Shown here piece after piece: positions 51,568 through 61,059 of a stretch of 64,000 nt of DNA. The position numbers and the translations under genes are program-made. Within the stretch, counting starts at the first letter, position 1. Every line of letters starts with the position of its first letter. The DNA is from an uncultured Clostridium sp. Lineage in GTDB: Bacteria > Bacillota > Clostridia > Lachnospirales > Lachnospiraceae. The notes under the pieces were generated by a model that was given only the letters and a program-made list of their open reading frames with translations, was not told the origin of the DNA and did no database searches. The stretch is from NCBI GenBank assembly GCA_900549235.1, contig URNT01000011.1, forward strand, positions 24,325 through 88,324, written 5' to 3'.

Positions 51568-53120
51568 GCATTTATGATCCGGTCTACACCCTGTACATCT
51601 ACTGCTTCGCCCTGGCAGCCCTCAATATCCACGTTCTTTAAAGAAATGTTCTCTACATTTCTTGCGTAGATACCCGCCTTGGCCATAGGCTCCAGGCCGC
51701 ACATCATGGCCGGGGTTCCTGGAGTTACCTCAGCTGCGTACCGCACCGATACATTTTCAAATTCCAGGCTTCCGATCTTCTTTTCCGGAAGACCATAAGC
51801 ACATACTGCCGCATAGTGGGCGTTCACCGCATGGATGTCCTTAAAGCACAGGCGGCGTACATCCGGGGTCCTGTCATCTACTGGCAGGGCCTCTTTACTC
51901 TGCACATAATCTGTCTTGCCGTCAGAATCGCAGAAATAGAAGCAGTTTACAACAAAGGGAGTGAGAACTCCATCCATATAGATGTTCTCAAATACCACTT
52001 CGTCGATCACGCAGTCCTCTCCGCGCCCTCTCCGTGTCTTGATCCGCAGTCCACGGTCTGTATCCTTGAAAGTGCAATCCTTAATGGTAATGTTTTTCAC
52101 TCCTGCGCCAATCTCAGAGCCGATAACAACGCTTCCATGTCCGTCATTCATGGAACACTGGCGGATCACCACGTCCTGGCATGGCGTTTTATAGCGCTTG
52201 CCCATATAAATCTTGCCGGATTTGATGGCAATGCAGTCATCTCCTACGGAGAAATGCACGCCTGCGATCTCCACATCCTTACAGCTTTCCGGATCCAGGC
52301 CGTCTGTGTTGTGGGAATCCTTTGGGTTGAGCACATCTAGGGCCAGGAAACGAAGATGATTGGAAAAATATGGGTGAATGGTCCAGCTTGGGGAATTCTT
52401 TACTGTAATGCCCACCAGGGAAACATCCTCGCAGCCATTTAAGAAAATAGCTCTGGGCCTCCAGGCGGTGACCATCTGCTTACAGTTATGCCACCAGTTG
52501 TCATGGCCTGCATTGCCATTTAAGGTTCCCTTTCCGTATACATTCACATGCTTTACGCCGATCCCTGTCAGGAGGCCGCAAAACATACGCTGTGGATCTC
52601 CCTCCCAGGTTCCCAGCTGATAATCATCGGTATCATCGGTGCGCCTTACCATACCCGGAAGGTAAGGGAAGCGGTCCCTGTCAACGGTGGCAGACAGCTC
52701 TGCTCCTTCTGCCAGCTCCAGATCTATATTGTCCTTTAAATGCAGGCACACAAAGGAATAAGTTCCTGCAGGGATCAGCACACGGCCTCCGGGCGGGCAG
52801 CAAAGGATTGCTGTCTGGATGGCCAAGGTATCATCCTTTACCCCGTCGCCTGCGGCGCCGAAATCACGTACATTTAAGGTAACAGTCTCCTTTGCGGTAC
52901 GGAAGGCAGTCTCAGCCACCAGAACGCCGTCCTTCTTAAGCTCTGCCCTGTATTCGGTATCAGGCAGAAGATCATAGACCGGAGTGATCACGGTGGAAAA
53001 CGCTCCCCTGCTCTCTCCATTTAAAAACAGCTCATAGGCTTCCTTTGTGTTGTACACGCCGCCGTCTGCCATTTCCAATACGGCAAAACGTGCGCTGTGA
53101 TAAATTAGTCTGAAATCCAT
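51564..53120 (-). CDS. GH28 family glycoside hydrolase (polygalacturonase type)
   Basis: A 518-residue right-handed beta-helix enzyme that would hydrolyse galacturonan or rhamnogalacturonan bonds. An N-terminal fibronectin-like stretch (about 1-85) precedes the helix, which opens with VRDFGAAGDGVKDDT. The GH28 residues are all visible: NTDGLD near 234, GDDCIAIKSG near 256, GHGSVVIGSE near 287 and RIKTRRGRG near 317. It has no signal peptide, so it is probably an intracellular exo-acting form. The ATG at 53120 follows GGAGG by 9 bases; the upstream ORF extension is not supported. Confidence 0.92.
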   Translation of the reverse strand: MDFRLIYHSARFAVLEMADGGVYNTKEAYELFLNGESRGAFSTVITPVYDLLPDTEYRAELKKDGVLVAETAFRTAKETVTLNVRDFGAAGDGVKDDTLAIQTAILCCPPGGRVLIPAGTYSFVCLHLKDNIDLELAEGAELSATVDRDRFPYLPGMVRRTDDTDDYQLGTWEGDPQRMFCGLLTGIGVKHVNVYGKGTLNGNAGHDNWWHNCKQMVTAWRPRAIFLNGCEDVSLVGITVKNSPSWTIHPYFSNHLRFLALDVLNPKDSHNTDGLDPESCKDVEIAGVHFSVGDDCIAIKSGKIYMGKRYKTPCQDVVIRQCSMNDGHGSVVIGSEIGAGVKNITIKDCTFKDTDRGLRIKTRRGRGEDCVIDEVVFENIYMDGVLTPFVVNCFYFCDSDGKTDYVQSKEALPVDDRTPDVRRLCFKDIHAVNAHYAAVCAYGLPEKKIGSLEFENVSVRYAAEVTPGTPAMMCGLEPMAKAGIYARNVENISLKNVDIEGCQGEAVDVQGVDRIINA

Positions 53121-53226
53121 CTCTGGCTTCCTCCCTGTTGGTTTTAATTTTGTGTATAGAATAGCACTGGGGGACAGGAAATTCAACAGTCAGTTCTTCA
53201 TACGGGTGTGCATTTGTTATTATATT

Positions 53227-53256
53227 AAAAAAAGCCGGCAGATCCGCCGGCTTTCT
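53227..53256 (-). terminator. Terminator of the garD gene
   Basis: Minus strand AAAGCCGGC-GGATCT-GCCGGCTTTTTTT: a perfect 9-bp stem with a six-base loop and seven T's, just after the garD stop. Confidence 0.9.
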
Positions 53257-53275
53257 CCAAATTCCAGGCTGCCTG

Positions 53276-54793
53276 TCAGGTGATAGGCGCCGGATTAAAA
53301 ATACACATATCATTGTGGAACCCGTAAATATCGCTGTAGGGCTGCCTTACCCCGCTTGCCACATCCAGGATCATATCGAAGATCTCCTCTCCCACATCTG
53401 CGATGGTCTTTTCACCGGTTGCCACATCTCCTGCGGAAATGTCGATCAGGTCGAACCAGTGGTTCTTCATCTCATTGCGGCTGCAGACCTTAATCACCGG
53501 GCTTATATCCAGGCCGTAGGGGGTTCCCCTGCCGGTCATAAATACCTGGAGACCAATGCCGCTGGCTACCTGGCTGGGGCCGCACACAATGTCGCTGGCA
53601 GGGGTCGCCCCGTAGATCAGACCATGCTTTGTTGGTTTTTCAGCTGGTGAAAGGACTTCTACAATGGGGCTGGTGCCGCTTTTTGCGATGCTTCCCATGG
53701 CCTTTTCAACGATATTGGCAAGACCGCCCTGCTTATTTCCAGGAGTAGGATTGGCGTCGCGGTCTACACCGCCCTCTGCCAGGTACTTATCATACCACTT
53801 CATTTCCTCAGCGAGACGGTCCCTGGTGTGGGCATCTGCGCATCGGGCTGCCAGCATATGTACGCCGTCCCGGACCTCTGTTACCTCGCTGAACATAACG
53901 GTGGCGCCGCCTCTTACCAGCATATCAGCCGCATAACCGGCGCTTGGATTGGCAGAAACGCCGGAAAAGGCATCACTGCCTCCGCACTGCATACCGATAA
54001 ACAGCTCGCTTAAGGGAAGCTCCTCTCTTTTTCTCAGGTTCAGCTTTTTAAGTTTCTTCTCAGCCATTTCCATAATGGCATTCATCATGGCATCATGGCC
54101 AGGATAATCCTGAAGGGTCAGAACATTTTCCGGGGTAATATCCTCTGGAGGCAGCACACGGTCATAGGTCAGCTTCTCACAGCCCAGCCCCACTACCATG
54201 ATCTCACCGCCGAAGTTTGGATGACGGATCACATTGGTAATAGCCCGGATAGGAATATGAGCCATAGGAGCGTTGATAGCAACGCCGCAGCCATAGGGGT
54301 GGTTTACTGCCACTACACCGTCTACATTGGGATATTTCGGAAGGAGTTCTTTTTTGATCCGCTCCACAGCTACCTTTAAAACACCTGCCGCGCACTGTAC
54401 GGTGGTAACGATTCCCAAAAGATTCCGGGTGCCTGCAGGGCCCTGGGTATTTTTATAGCCCATCCAGGTGGTGCGGGTCGGGGCCGGGAGCTCTTCCATT
54501 TTTACAATATGGGTTCCGTACTCCATATTGTCAAGGGACGGGCTTTCAGGGAGAGCCAGCATATGCTCATTGATCCAGTCGCCCCGTTTGATGTCGTTGA
54601 TGGCATAGCCAAGAACCACTCCGTAGCGGATGATCTCACCGCCTGCGGGGATATCGCAGAGAGCGATCTTGTGGGCCTGAGGGATGTCCTGATTCACCTT
54701 CAGCCCTTCCATCACCTCTGTGCCTGCCGCAAGATCCTGTACGGCAACCACTACATTATCCTGCTCTTTGATCTTCACATATAAGCGAGCCAT
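53276..54793 (-). CDS. garD: Galactarate dehydratase
   Basis: Dehydrates galactarate to 5-keto-4-deoxyglucarate. It is a 505-residue member of the UxaA/GarD family, and I place it with GarD rather than altronate dehydratase. From memory of the E. coli protein, long stretches match: EIIRYG near 53, YPNVDGVVAVNHPYGCGVAI near 151, GMQCGGSDAFSGV near 263, FSEVTEVRDGVH near 300 and the end FNPAPIT. AGGAGG precedes the ATG by 5 bases. A monocistronic unit is likely, with the terminator at 53227. It implies use of oxidised galacturonate; later Gar enzymes are not in the window. Confidence 0.9.
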   Translation of the reverse strand: MARLYVKIKEQDNVVVAVQDLAAGTEVMEGLKVNQDIPQAHKIALCDIPAGGEIIRYGVVLGYAINDIKRGDWINEHMLALPESPSLDNMEYGTHIVKMEELPAPTRTTWMGYKNTQGPAGTRNLLGIVTTVQCAAGVLKVAVERIKKELLPKYPNVDGVVAVNHPYGCGVAINAPMAHIPIRAITNVIRHPNFGGEIMVVGLGCEKLTYDRVLPPEDITPENVLTLQDYPGHDAMMNAIMEMAEKKLKKLNLRKREELPLSELFIGMQCGGSDAFSGVSANPSAGYAADMLVRGGATVMFSEVTEVRDGVHMLAARCADAHTRDRLAEEMKWYDKYLAEGGVDRDANPTPGNKQGGLANIVEKAMGSIAKSGTSPIVEVLSPAEKPTKHGLIYGATPASDIVCGPSQVASGIGLQVFMTGRGTPYGLDISPVIKVCSRNEMKNHWFDLIDISAGDVATGEKTIADVGEEIFDMILDVASGVRQPYSDIYGFHNDMCIFNPAPIT

Positions 54794-54831
54794 AATAACC
54801 TCCTGTATACTGAATTTCTTCTTCTGAGATC

Positions 54832-54865
54832 ATTATAATACATTTTCCTAGATAAATAAAATTAA
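54832..54865 (-). promoter_or_regulatory. Possible garD promoter
   Basis: Minus strand TATAAT (54837-54832), about 30 bases before the garD ribosome site. The matching -35 region is AT-rich and weak (TTTATT), so only the -10 is convincing. Confidence 0.4.
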
Positions 54866-54892
54866 TATTTCTTTCCGGTTCTATCAGTCTTT

Positions 54893-56062
54893 CTAAGAGT
54901 TAATCCCATATTTGGGCAGGCGGTTTACCGTCTCTGCTGCTCCGAACATAATCAGTACAAACAGGATCAGATAGCAGGGATACCAGCGGATGTCAATGTA
55001 CTGGGCAATCAGACCGAACATCGGCGGGATCAGCGTATTTCCCATATAGGCACAGGCCATCTGCATCCCCATAATGGACTGAGACAGGCCGGGGCCGAAA
55101 TTCACCGGCGTTTCATGGAGAAGGCTTGGGTAAATAGGAGCACAGCCCAGGCCGATGGTCAGAAGCCCCAGACACAGAACCGTCTCTCCCATAGGAAGGA
55201 ACAGCAGAAGGACTCCAAGGACTGCCAGTCCCTGTCCCAGGCGTACCATATCTTTATCTCCCAGCTTCATCGCCAGAAAACCTCCTAAAAAGCGTCCCAG
55301 GGTAATGCCAAGGTAAAAAAGAGAGGCCCATTTTGCAGCCGTCTGCTGGGGGATTCCCCGGCCCATAACCATATAACTGGCAGCCCACAGCCCTGCGGTC
55401 TGTTCCAGGGCGCAGTAGCAGAAGAATGCCAGAAGGACAACCTTGGCTCCTGGAAGGCAGACCAGCTCCCTGATTCTCAGACTCCTCTGCTCCTCCTGTC
55501 CCCCTGCCTCTCCCTTCTTCTTTTCCCAGAGAGGAAGGCTGAGAACCAGAATTACAGTCAGGGCCATCTGAATCAGGGCAATGGTTCTGTAGCCGCTGTT
55601 CCACCCAAGCCCCCCGGTCAGACAAAGTCCCATAATATAAGGCCCAAGAGTAGCACCCACTCCCCAGAAGCAGTGAAGCCAGCTCATATGGCTTGACTTA
55701 TAATGGAGGGCCACATAATTATTCAGAGCCGCGTCTATCGCGCCGGCCCCCAGGCCGTAAGGCAGGGCCAGAATACACAGCACCCAGAAGGAGGGCGCCG
55801 CAGAAAAGCCAAACAGAGCAGCCGCTGTAAGAGCCACACTGAGGGCCGTTACCCTTCCGGTTCCCAGCGTCCTGGTGAGGCGGTCTGAAAACAGGCTGGA
55901 AATAATGGTCCCCACAGAAATGATCATGGATACAAGCCCGGCGTAGGATACCGGCACCTGGAACTGGGTATGCATCCCCGGCCAGGCGGAGCCTAACAGG
56001 GCATCCGGCAGTCCAAGGCTGATAAATGCTGCATAAATGATTGGAAGTAATAACATCATCAT
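54893..56062 (-). CDS. Major facilitator superfamily transporter
   Basis: A 389-residue MFS protein with about 12 hydrophobic segments and a charged central loop near residue 185-200. The first half shows DALLGSAWPG near 20 and LALPYGLGAGAIDAALNNYV near 98, reminiscent of the FucP-like sugar porters. The substrate is not determined; rhamnose, galactarate or a related sugar acid would suit the surroundings. It is divergent from the AraC gene at 56180, a likely regulator of it. Confidence 0.85.
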   Translation of the reverse strand: MMMLLLPIIYAAFISLGLPDALLGSAWPGMHTQFQVPVSYAGLVSMIISVGTIISSLFSDRLTRTLGTGRVTALSVALTAAALFGFSAAPSFWVLCILALPYGLGAGAIDAALNNYVALHYKSSHMSWLHCFWGVGATLGPYIMGLCLTGGLGWNSGYRTIALIQMALTVILVLSLPLWEKKKGEAGGQEEQRSLRIRELVCLPGAKVVLLAFFCYCALEQTAGLWAASYMVMGRGIPQQTAAKWASLFYLGITLGRFLGGFLAMKLGDKDMVRLGQGLAVLGVLLLFLPMGETVLCLGLLTIGLGCAPIYPSLLHETPVNFGPGLSQSIMGMQMACAYMGNTLIPPMFGLIAQYIDIRWYPCYLILFVLIMFGAAETVNRLPKYGINS

Positions 56063-56073
56063 ATTGACACCTC

Positions 56074-56102
56074 TTGTCTTTTCATAATACGAGTATTATA
56101 AT
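56074..56102 (+). promoter_or_regulatory. Promoter of the AraC gene at 56180
   Basis: TTGTCT (56074-56079), 17 bases, TATAAT (56097-56102). It overlaps the leader of the divergent MFS gene, so the regulator may control both. Confidence 0.6.
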
Positions 56103-56179
56103 AATGCATATTACTGCCGTATTCTATCAAAAAACGGCCAAAAATGAGTAAAATATGGCCAACGCAGAAAGGACGCCCA

Positions 56180-57115
56180 ATGAAAAGCCCAGAGCCCATC
56201 CGCATCGATCAGCAGACCCTGGAGGAAACTGTAGCCCACATTACCCCTGATTTTTCCTATATGGCCAATCTGTGCCGCCTGGATCAGTTTCCGGAGGGCA
56301 CCTTTCCCTGGCACTGGCACAATGAAGCCGAGCTGTTTTACGTGCGCCAGGGATGCCTTGAATATATCACTCCAAAGGAGCGCTGCTTCTTTGATACCGG
56401 TGATTTCGGCTTTGTCAATGCCGGAGTCCTTCATCTGACCTGCTGTGATCCAGGAAAGGTCTGTATCCAGGAGGAGCATATTTTCCTTCCCTCCTTTATC
56501 GGAGGAGGACCATTAAGCGTAATCGACCAGACCTATGTAAATCCGATCCTTAAGGCTCCGGGGCTGGAGCTTCTCCAGCTAAAGAGAGAGTCACCGGAAT
56601 GCAGCCGGATCACAGAGCTTTTGTATCACTCATGGGAGCTTTATACCAGACATCCCCCTTTTTTCCAATTAGATGTCCGAACAGTCATGACTGAGGTATG
56701 GAAGCTTCTGTTTATTGCCGCCCAGGCCCGCAGACAGGAGACTGCTCCTGGCCAGGATGCGAAAAACCACAAAAACAGTGAGCGGCTGAAAGCCATGATG
56801 GCCTTCATCGCCGCCCACTATTCTGAAAAACTGTCCCTGGAAGATATTGCCGCCGCCGGATTTGTCAGTGTCCGGGAATGCTGCCGGTGCTTCAAGGATA
56901 ATCTTGATGAAACGCCCTTTTCCTACCTGACCGACTATCGGCTTAGAAAAGCAAGGGAGCTTTTAAGCCGCACCGGACTGTCGGTAACCGAAGCGGGGCT
57001 GGCCTGCGGATTTTCTACAGTCAGCTACTTCGGGAAGGTTTTTAAAGATAGGTTCGGAATGACACCGAAGGAATTTCAAAGGGCCAATGATCACAGCTCC
57101 GGACAGCCTTCCTGA
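56180..57115 (+). CDS. AraC family transcriptional regulator
   Basis: A 311-residue regulator with an N-terminal cupin domain (WHWHNEAELFYVRQG near residue 43) for a small ligand and a C-terminal double helix-turn-helix at about 205-305, with LSLEDIAAAGFVSVRECCR and AGLACGFSTVSYFGKVFKDR. The ATG at 56180 has AAAGGA 6 bases upstream; the ORF start 36 bases earlier does not. It is divergent from the MFS gene and convergent with rhaD, so either the transporter or rhamnose genes may be its targets. Confidence 0.88.
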   Translation: MKSPEPIRIDQQTLEETVAHITPDFSYMANLCRLDQFPEGTFPWHWHNEAELFYVRQGCLEYITPKERCFFDTGDFGFVNAGVLHLTCCDPGKVCIQEEHIFLPSFIGGGPLSVIDQTYVNPILKAPGLELLQLKRESPECSRITELLYHSWELYTRHPPFFQLDVRTVMTEVWKLLFIAAQARRQETAPGQDAKNHKNSERLKAMMAFIAAHYSEKLSLEDIAAAGFVSVRECCRCFKDNLDETPFSYLTDYRLRKARELLSRTGLSVTEAGLACGFSTVSYFGKVFKDRFGMTPKEFQRANDHSSGQPS

Positions 57116-57137
57116 ATACCGAAAAAAGCATGAACCT

Positions 57138-57965
57138 CTACTTCTCATACAGAAATTCCTCTGGCAGCTCCACCTTAAAATCCGCTGCCAGATCCCGAAA
57201 CTCCTGTGGCTTTATGGTCTGCAGCTTGTCAGGGCGGATGGACAGTACCTTTACCAGAATCTCTGCTGATTTTTCTACGGTGTGCATCAGCCCGAAGGTC
57301 AGATCAAAGTCCTCCCCGGAGCAGAACATTCCGTGATGGGCCCACACAGCTACGTTGTAGCGCTCCATCAGGCAGCTGGTAGCCTCGGCAATCTCCCTGC
57401 CTCCCGGCACCATCCAGCCTGCTACGCCGATTCCCTCAGGAAATACCACCGGGCATTCTGTTGCCATTTCCCAAAGCTCTCTGGTAAATACCCGGTCCTC
57501 TAATGGAAGCACAAAAGTAAGAGCGATTACATTAGCCGGATGGGCATGATAGATCACACGGTGCCGGCCTCCCGTTACTCTCTTTTTAACCTGATGGTTC
57601 ATCAGATGGCTGGGAAGCTCGCTGGTGGGCCTGCCGCCATTTACAAGACCCCAGCAGATCCGGTACTGCTCTCCCGTCTCATGGATCTCGATCACAGCCG
57701 TACTGTCCTCTGGATCCAGAATCACATTGCGGAAAAATTTTCCGCTGCCTGTTACCATAAAATATTCTCCTGCCAGTTCGGGAACACTGGCGCCAATGGG
57801 TCTCCATTCTCCATCTGACCTCAGATCCTCACGGACTGCCTCTGCCTCCTCCGGCTTCAGGCGGTAAGTCAGATTCCCGCCGTTTCTTTCATGCCAGTTC
57901 TGATGAAATCCATCATCGCACAGACGGATAAAGCCCTGTGCAAAGCCTGCCTCTAATACCTTCAT
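57138..57965 (-). CDS. rhaD: Rhamnulose-1-phosphate aldolase
   Basis: Cleaves L-rhamnulose 1-phosphate to DHAP and L-lactaldehyde. The 275-residue class II aldolase has zinc histidines in IYHAHPAN near residue 139 and VWAHHGMF near 208, and the phosphate-binding GNLTYRL and VTGSGKFF blocks. It starts 4 bases after the rhaA stop and ends rhaB-rhaM-rhaA-rhaD. An enzyme for lactaldehyde is not in the window. Confidence 0.95.
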   Translation of the reverse strand: MKVLEAGFAQGFIRLCDDGFHQNWHERNGGNLTYRLKPEEAEAVREDLRSDGEWRPIGASVPELAGEYFMVTGSGKFFRNVILDPEDSTAVIEIHETGEQYRICWGLVNGGRPTSELPSHLMNHQVKKRVTGGRHRVIYHAHPANVIALTFVLPLEDRVFTRELWEMATECPVVFPEGIGVAGWMVPGGREIAEATSCLMERYNVAVWAHHGMFCSGEDFDLTFGLMHTVEKSAEILVKVLSIRPDKLQTIKPQEFRDLAADFKVELPEEFLYEK

Positions 57966-57969
57966 CGAT

Positions 57970-59220
57970 TTATCTCCTTTCAGCCAACACCTGTTTTTCG
58001 TACTCCATTACCTTTTCATACCAGCCATCTCCTGCCGGAACGCCTGTCCGCTCACAGAACATATCCCATACATCACCGAAAGGATAGGTTTTCATTTCCT
58101 CCTGGCGCATCATAAGCCTTGTAAAATCCCGCTCCTCCTGCAGCCTTGCCATCTCCTCTGAAGGCTGTAAAAGCGCATACAGCAGAGCCTTCTGCATATT
58201 TCTCATACCTGTAACCCAGGCGCTGATCCGGTTGATGCTGGCGTCAAAGAAATCCAGCCCCAGGAAAACGCGGTCTGCCCCGCCCCGTATGATCTCCTTT
58301 GCGATCTCCCTTGTCTCATCATCAAAAAGCACCACATGGTCGCTGTCCCAGCGCACCGGCCGGGTTACATGGAGAGCCAGCCGGTCAAAGAATAAAAGCA
58401 TGGAGGAAATCTTATCGGAAACCATTTCCGTAGGATGGTAATGACCGGAATCCAGCAGGCACAAAATATCATTTTTCGCCGCGTAGTTCATATAAAATTC
58501 ATGGGAACCCACCGTACAGCTTTCCATACCGATGCCAAACACTTTAGATTCTACTGCCACATAAACCTTTTCCCTGTCATAGTCAATGGAAAGAATCTCA
58601 TCCAGAGACTGCTTCAGCCGCCTTCTGGGGGCCATGCGATCCGCCGGAATATCCTTAAAGCCGTCCGGAATCCAGATATTCATCATACAAGGCTGCCCCA
58701 GCTCTGAAGCAAAATATTCGGAAATCCGGATGCAGGCCTGACAGTGGCGCACCCAGAAGCGGCGCACTGTTTCTGATTCGCTGGACAGAGTAGCCGTCTC
58801 TGCCAGAGGATGGGAAAACATAGTAGGATTAAAATCAATGCCCAGTCCCCGCTCCTTGGCAAACTCCACCCATTTTTTAAAATGCTTCGGCTCCAGAGCA
58901 TCCCTGTCTGCCTTCTCTCCCGGTTCAAAAACAGCATAGCTCGCATGAAGGTTGATCTTATGTCTGCCTCCGATCAGCCCCAGAGCCTGATCCATATCTG
59001 CCATCAGCTCTTCCGGCGTTCTTGCCCGTCCCGGATAATTTCCTGTAGCCTGGATTCCTCCTGTCAGAGACTCTGCCCCCTCAAAGCCCCGCACATCATC
59101 TCCCTGCCAGCAGTGCATGGAAATGGGAATCCTCTTTAATGCCTCAATGGCTGCCTCTGTATCCACTCCCAGCTCTCCATAGCGCTGTCTTACGTACTCA
59201 TAGCGTTCCTGTAATGTCAT
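57970..59220 (-). CDS. rhaA: L-rhamnose isomerase
   Basis: Interconverts L-rhamnose and L-rhamnulose. It is a 416-residue TIM-barrel metal enzyme of normal length. Signatures include ISMHCWQGDDVRGFE near residue 33, KINLHASYA near 88, DFNPTMFSHPLA near 133, and the metal ligands around VAVESKVFGIG and LDSGHYHPTEM near 220-260. It is the third gene of the rha operon. Confidence 0.97.
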   Translation of the reverse strand: MTLQERYEYVRQRYGELGVDTEAAIEALKRIPISMHCWQGDDVRGFEGAESLTGGIQATGNYPGRARTPEELMADMDQALGLIGGRHKINLHASYAVFEPGEKADRDALEPKHFKKWVEFAKERGLGIDFNPTMFSHPLAETATLSSESETVRRFWVRHCQACIRISEYFASELGQPCMMNIWIPDGFKDIPADRMAPRRRLKQSLDEILSIDYDREKVYVAVESKVFGIGMESCTVGSHEFYMNYAAKNDILCLLDSGHYHPTEMVSDKISSMLLFFDRLALHVTRPVRWDSDHVVLFDDETREIAKEIIRGGADRVFLGLDFFDASINRISAWVTGMRNMQKALLYALLQPSEEMARLQEERDFTRLMMRQEEMKTYPFGDVWDMFCERTGVPAGDGWYEKVMEYEKQVLAERR

Positions 59221-59238
59221 TTCTTTTTCCTCCCTGAT

Positions 59239-59553
59239 TTAATCTAAATGAAACAATGGCTTCAGATCCCGGCTTACCGGGCTGTTGTCCTGATTTGTCT
59301 CCATGATGTCTGCCATAAAATCCCACCATTTCCGGTTGATCTTTGTATCCGCCGATCGGTCCCACAGCTTCTCATCCTCAAGCTCAATATATCCATAAAG
59401 GACATGAGTTTCGGGATCGAGAAAAATAGAATAATTGTGTCCCCCATGGGCATGTATCATTTCCTTCATCTCCGGCCACAGCTCATTGTGGCGGCGCTCA
59501 TACTCTGCCTCCATTCCTGGGTACAAAAACATTTTAAAGCTCTTTCGTATCAT
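59239..59553 (-). CDS. rhaM: L-rhamnose mutarotase
   Basis: Equilibrates the alpha and beta anomers of L-rhamnose so that RhaA receives its preferred form. The 104-residue protein has the catalytic histidine H22 in RRHNELWPEM, with FLDPETHVLYGY and KWWDFMADIMETN further on. The ATG at 59553 has AGGAGGAG upstream and overlaps the end of rhaB by 20 bases; a longer frame runs into rhaB and is rejected. Confidence 0.93.
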   Translation of the reverse strand: MIRKSFKMFLYPGMEAEYERRHNELWPEMKEMIHAHGGHNYSIFLDPETHVLYGYIELEDEKLWDRSADTKINRKWWDFMADIMETNQDNSPVSRDLKPLFHLD

Positions 59554-60961
59554 AACGCTCCTCCTGTCCATAGGTTTTGATCTCAAATGACTGGAAAATG
59601 GCCTCCCGCACCTGGGACACATCCTCAAATTCTCCGGCTCTCAGCATCTGGGCAGCCAGATTTCCGATGGCAGTCGCCTCAGAAGGCCCGGCATATATGG
59701 TTTTTCCTGTTTCTCTGGCAGTCAGGCGGTTCAGATAATCCGCATTGGCCCCGCCCCCTACAATATGGATACTGGAAAAATGCATTCCTGTAAGCTCTTC
59801 AATTTCCCGAGCCGTCTCCCCGTAGCAGGCCGCAAGGCTGTTATAGATCACTGCCCCAACCTGTCCTATGCCCTGGGGAACAACCTGTCCTGTCCGACGG
59901 CAGAATTCCTGCACCGCCTCTGTCATACTCTCCGGCGCCAGGAAACTCTGGTCATTGCAGTCCACCAGGGAGGAAATGGTCTCCTTAGAAGCCATTTCGC
60001 AGATCTCTCCAAAGGAAAGCCCAGGCGCCAGTTCCTTTCTTGCAGACTGGATCATCCACAGCCCCATAATATTTTTCAGGAAGCGGAAGCGTCTGCCATA
60101 GCCGCCTTCATTGGTAAAATTGGCCTTCCTTCCCTCCTCTGTACAGATTGCTTCTGGAAGCTCCGTCCCCATCAAGGACCAGGTTCCAGAGCTGATATAC
60201 AGGATATGTTCTTCTTTGGAAGGGACAGCCAGCACCGCAGAGGCGGTATCATGGGTGGCCGGAAGAACCACCTGGCAGTCAAAGCCCACCTCTTTTTGAA
60301 GCTCCTCCCTGAGGTTTCCAACGAATGTCCCCGGCATGGAAAGCTCCTGAAACAGCCGGTCCGGATACCCCAGCTTCTGGATCAGCTCCCGGTCCCAGGC
60401 TCCCCCTTTGGGCTCTGCCAGCTGGGTGGTAGTGGCATTGGTATATTCCTGAAGTTTCCTTCCTGTTAACAAAAAGTGGAAATAATCCGGGATCATCAGC
60501 AGAGACCAGGCCTGCTCCAGATCCTCAGGATGTTCTTTTTTTATGGCCTGAAGCTGATAAATGGTATTAAAGCTCTGCTTTTGTATGCCGGTGCGCTCAT
60601 AGAGCTCCTCCGGGGTGATCCTTTCTGTTACCAGCTGAGCCATCCCCTCTGTGCGTGCGTCCCGGTATCCCACCGCATCTCCTATGATCCGGTCCTCCTG
60701 ATCCAGCAGCACAAAGTCCACAGCCCAGGTATCGATCCCCATGGATACCGGTATCTTTCCAGCCTCTTTGCAGCGGCGCATCCCTTCTTTAATCTCCCGA
60801 AACAGCCCTTCTGCATCCCAGCAAAGGTGTCCGTTTTTCATGGACATCCCATTATCAAACCGGTATACCTCCTCGGTCAGGATCCTTCCGTCCTTTACAT
60901 AGCCAAGCACATGACGGCCGCTGGAGGCTCCTATATCTACCGCAAGATAATACTGTTCCAT
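59534..60961 (-). CDS. rhaB: Rhamnulokinase
   Basis: Phosphorylates L-rhamnulose to L-rhamnulose 1-phosphate. It is a 475-residue FGGY-type kinase with VDIGASSGRH near residue 7, GIDTWAVDFVLLD near 71, YISSGTWSLMG near 256 and HIVGGGANADYLN near 393. The ATG at 60961 is chosen for GGAGGGG upstream. First gene of the rha operon, it follows the terminator of the AraC gene, so it should have its own promoter; a TATGAT box near 60997 is a weak candidate. Confidence 0.96.
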   Translation of the reverse strand: MEQYYLAVDIGASSGRHVLGYVKDGRILTEEVYRFDNGMSMKNGHLCWDAEGLFREIKEGMRRCKEAGKIPVSMGIDTWAVDFVLLDQEDRIIGDAVGYRDARTEGMAQLVTERITPEELYERTGIQKQSFNTIYQLQAIKKEHPEDLEQAWSLLMIPDYFHFLLTGRKLQEYTNATTTQLAEPKGGAWDRELIQKLGYPDRLFQELSMPGTFVGNLREELQKEVGFDCQVVLPATHDTASAVLAVPSKEEHILYISSGTWSLMGTELPEAICTEEGRKANFTNEGGYGRRFRFLKNIMGLWMIQSARKELAPGLSFGEICEMASKETISSLVDCNDQSFLAPESMTEAVQEFCRRTGQVVPQGIGQVGAVIYNSLAACYGETAREIEELTGMHFSSIHIVGGGANADYLNRLTARETGKTIYAGPSEATAIGNLAAQMLRAGEFEDVSQVREAIFQSFEIKTYGQEERYDTKEL

Positions 60962-61011
60962 CTGATTCCCCTCCCTTTTATCTGATAACACAATCATAGC
61001 TGAAAAAGGGT

Positions 61012-61053
61012 AAAAAAATAAGAACGCTATTTTTTTTTAATAACGTCCTTATT
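61012..61053 (-). terminator. Terminator of the AraC gene upstream of rhaB
   Basis: Minus strand AATAAGGACGTTATT pairs along all 15 bases (two G-T) with AATAGCGTTCTTATT across an A-rich loop, followed by seven T's. Confidence 0.8.
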
Positions 61054-61059
61054 TGCAGT

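Noticed and set aside
53276..54793. Altronate dehydratase (UxaA)
   Set aside because: The N-terminal and C-terminal halves resemble remembered E. coli GarD much more closely than UxaA.
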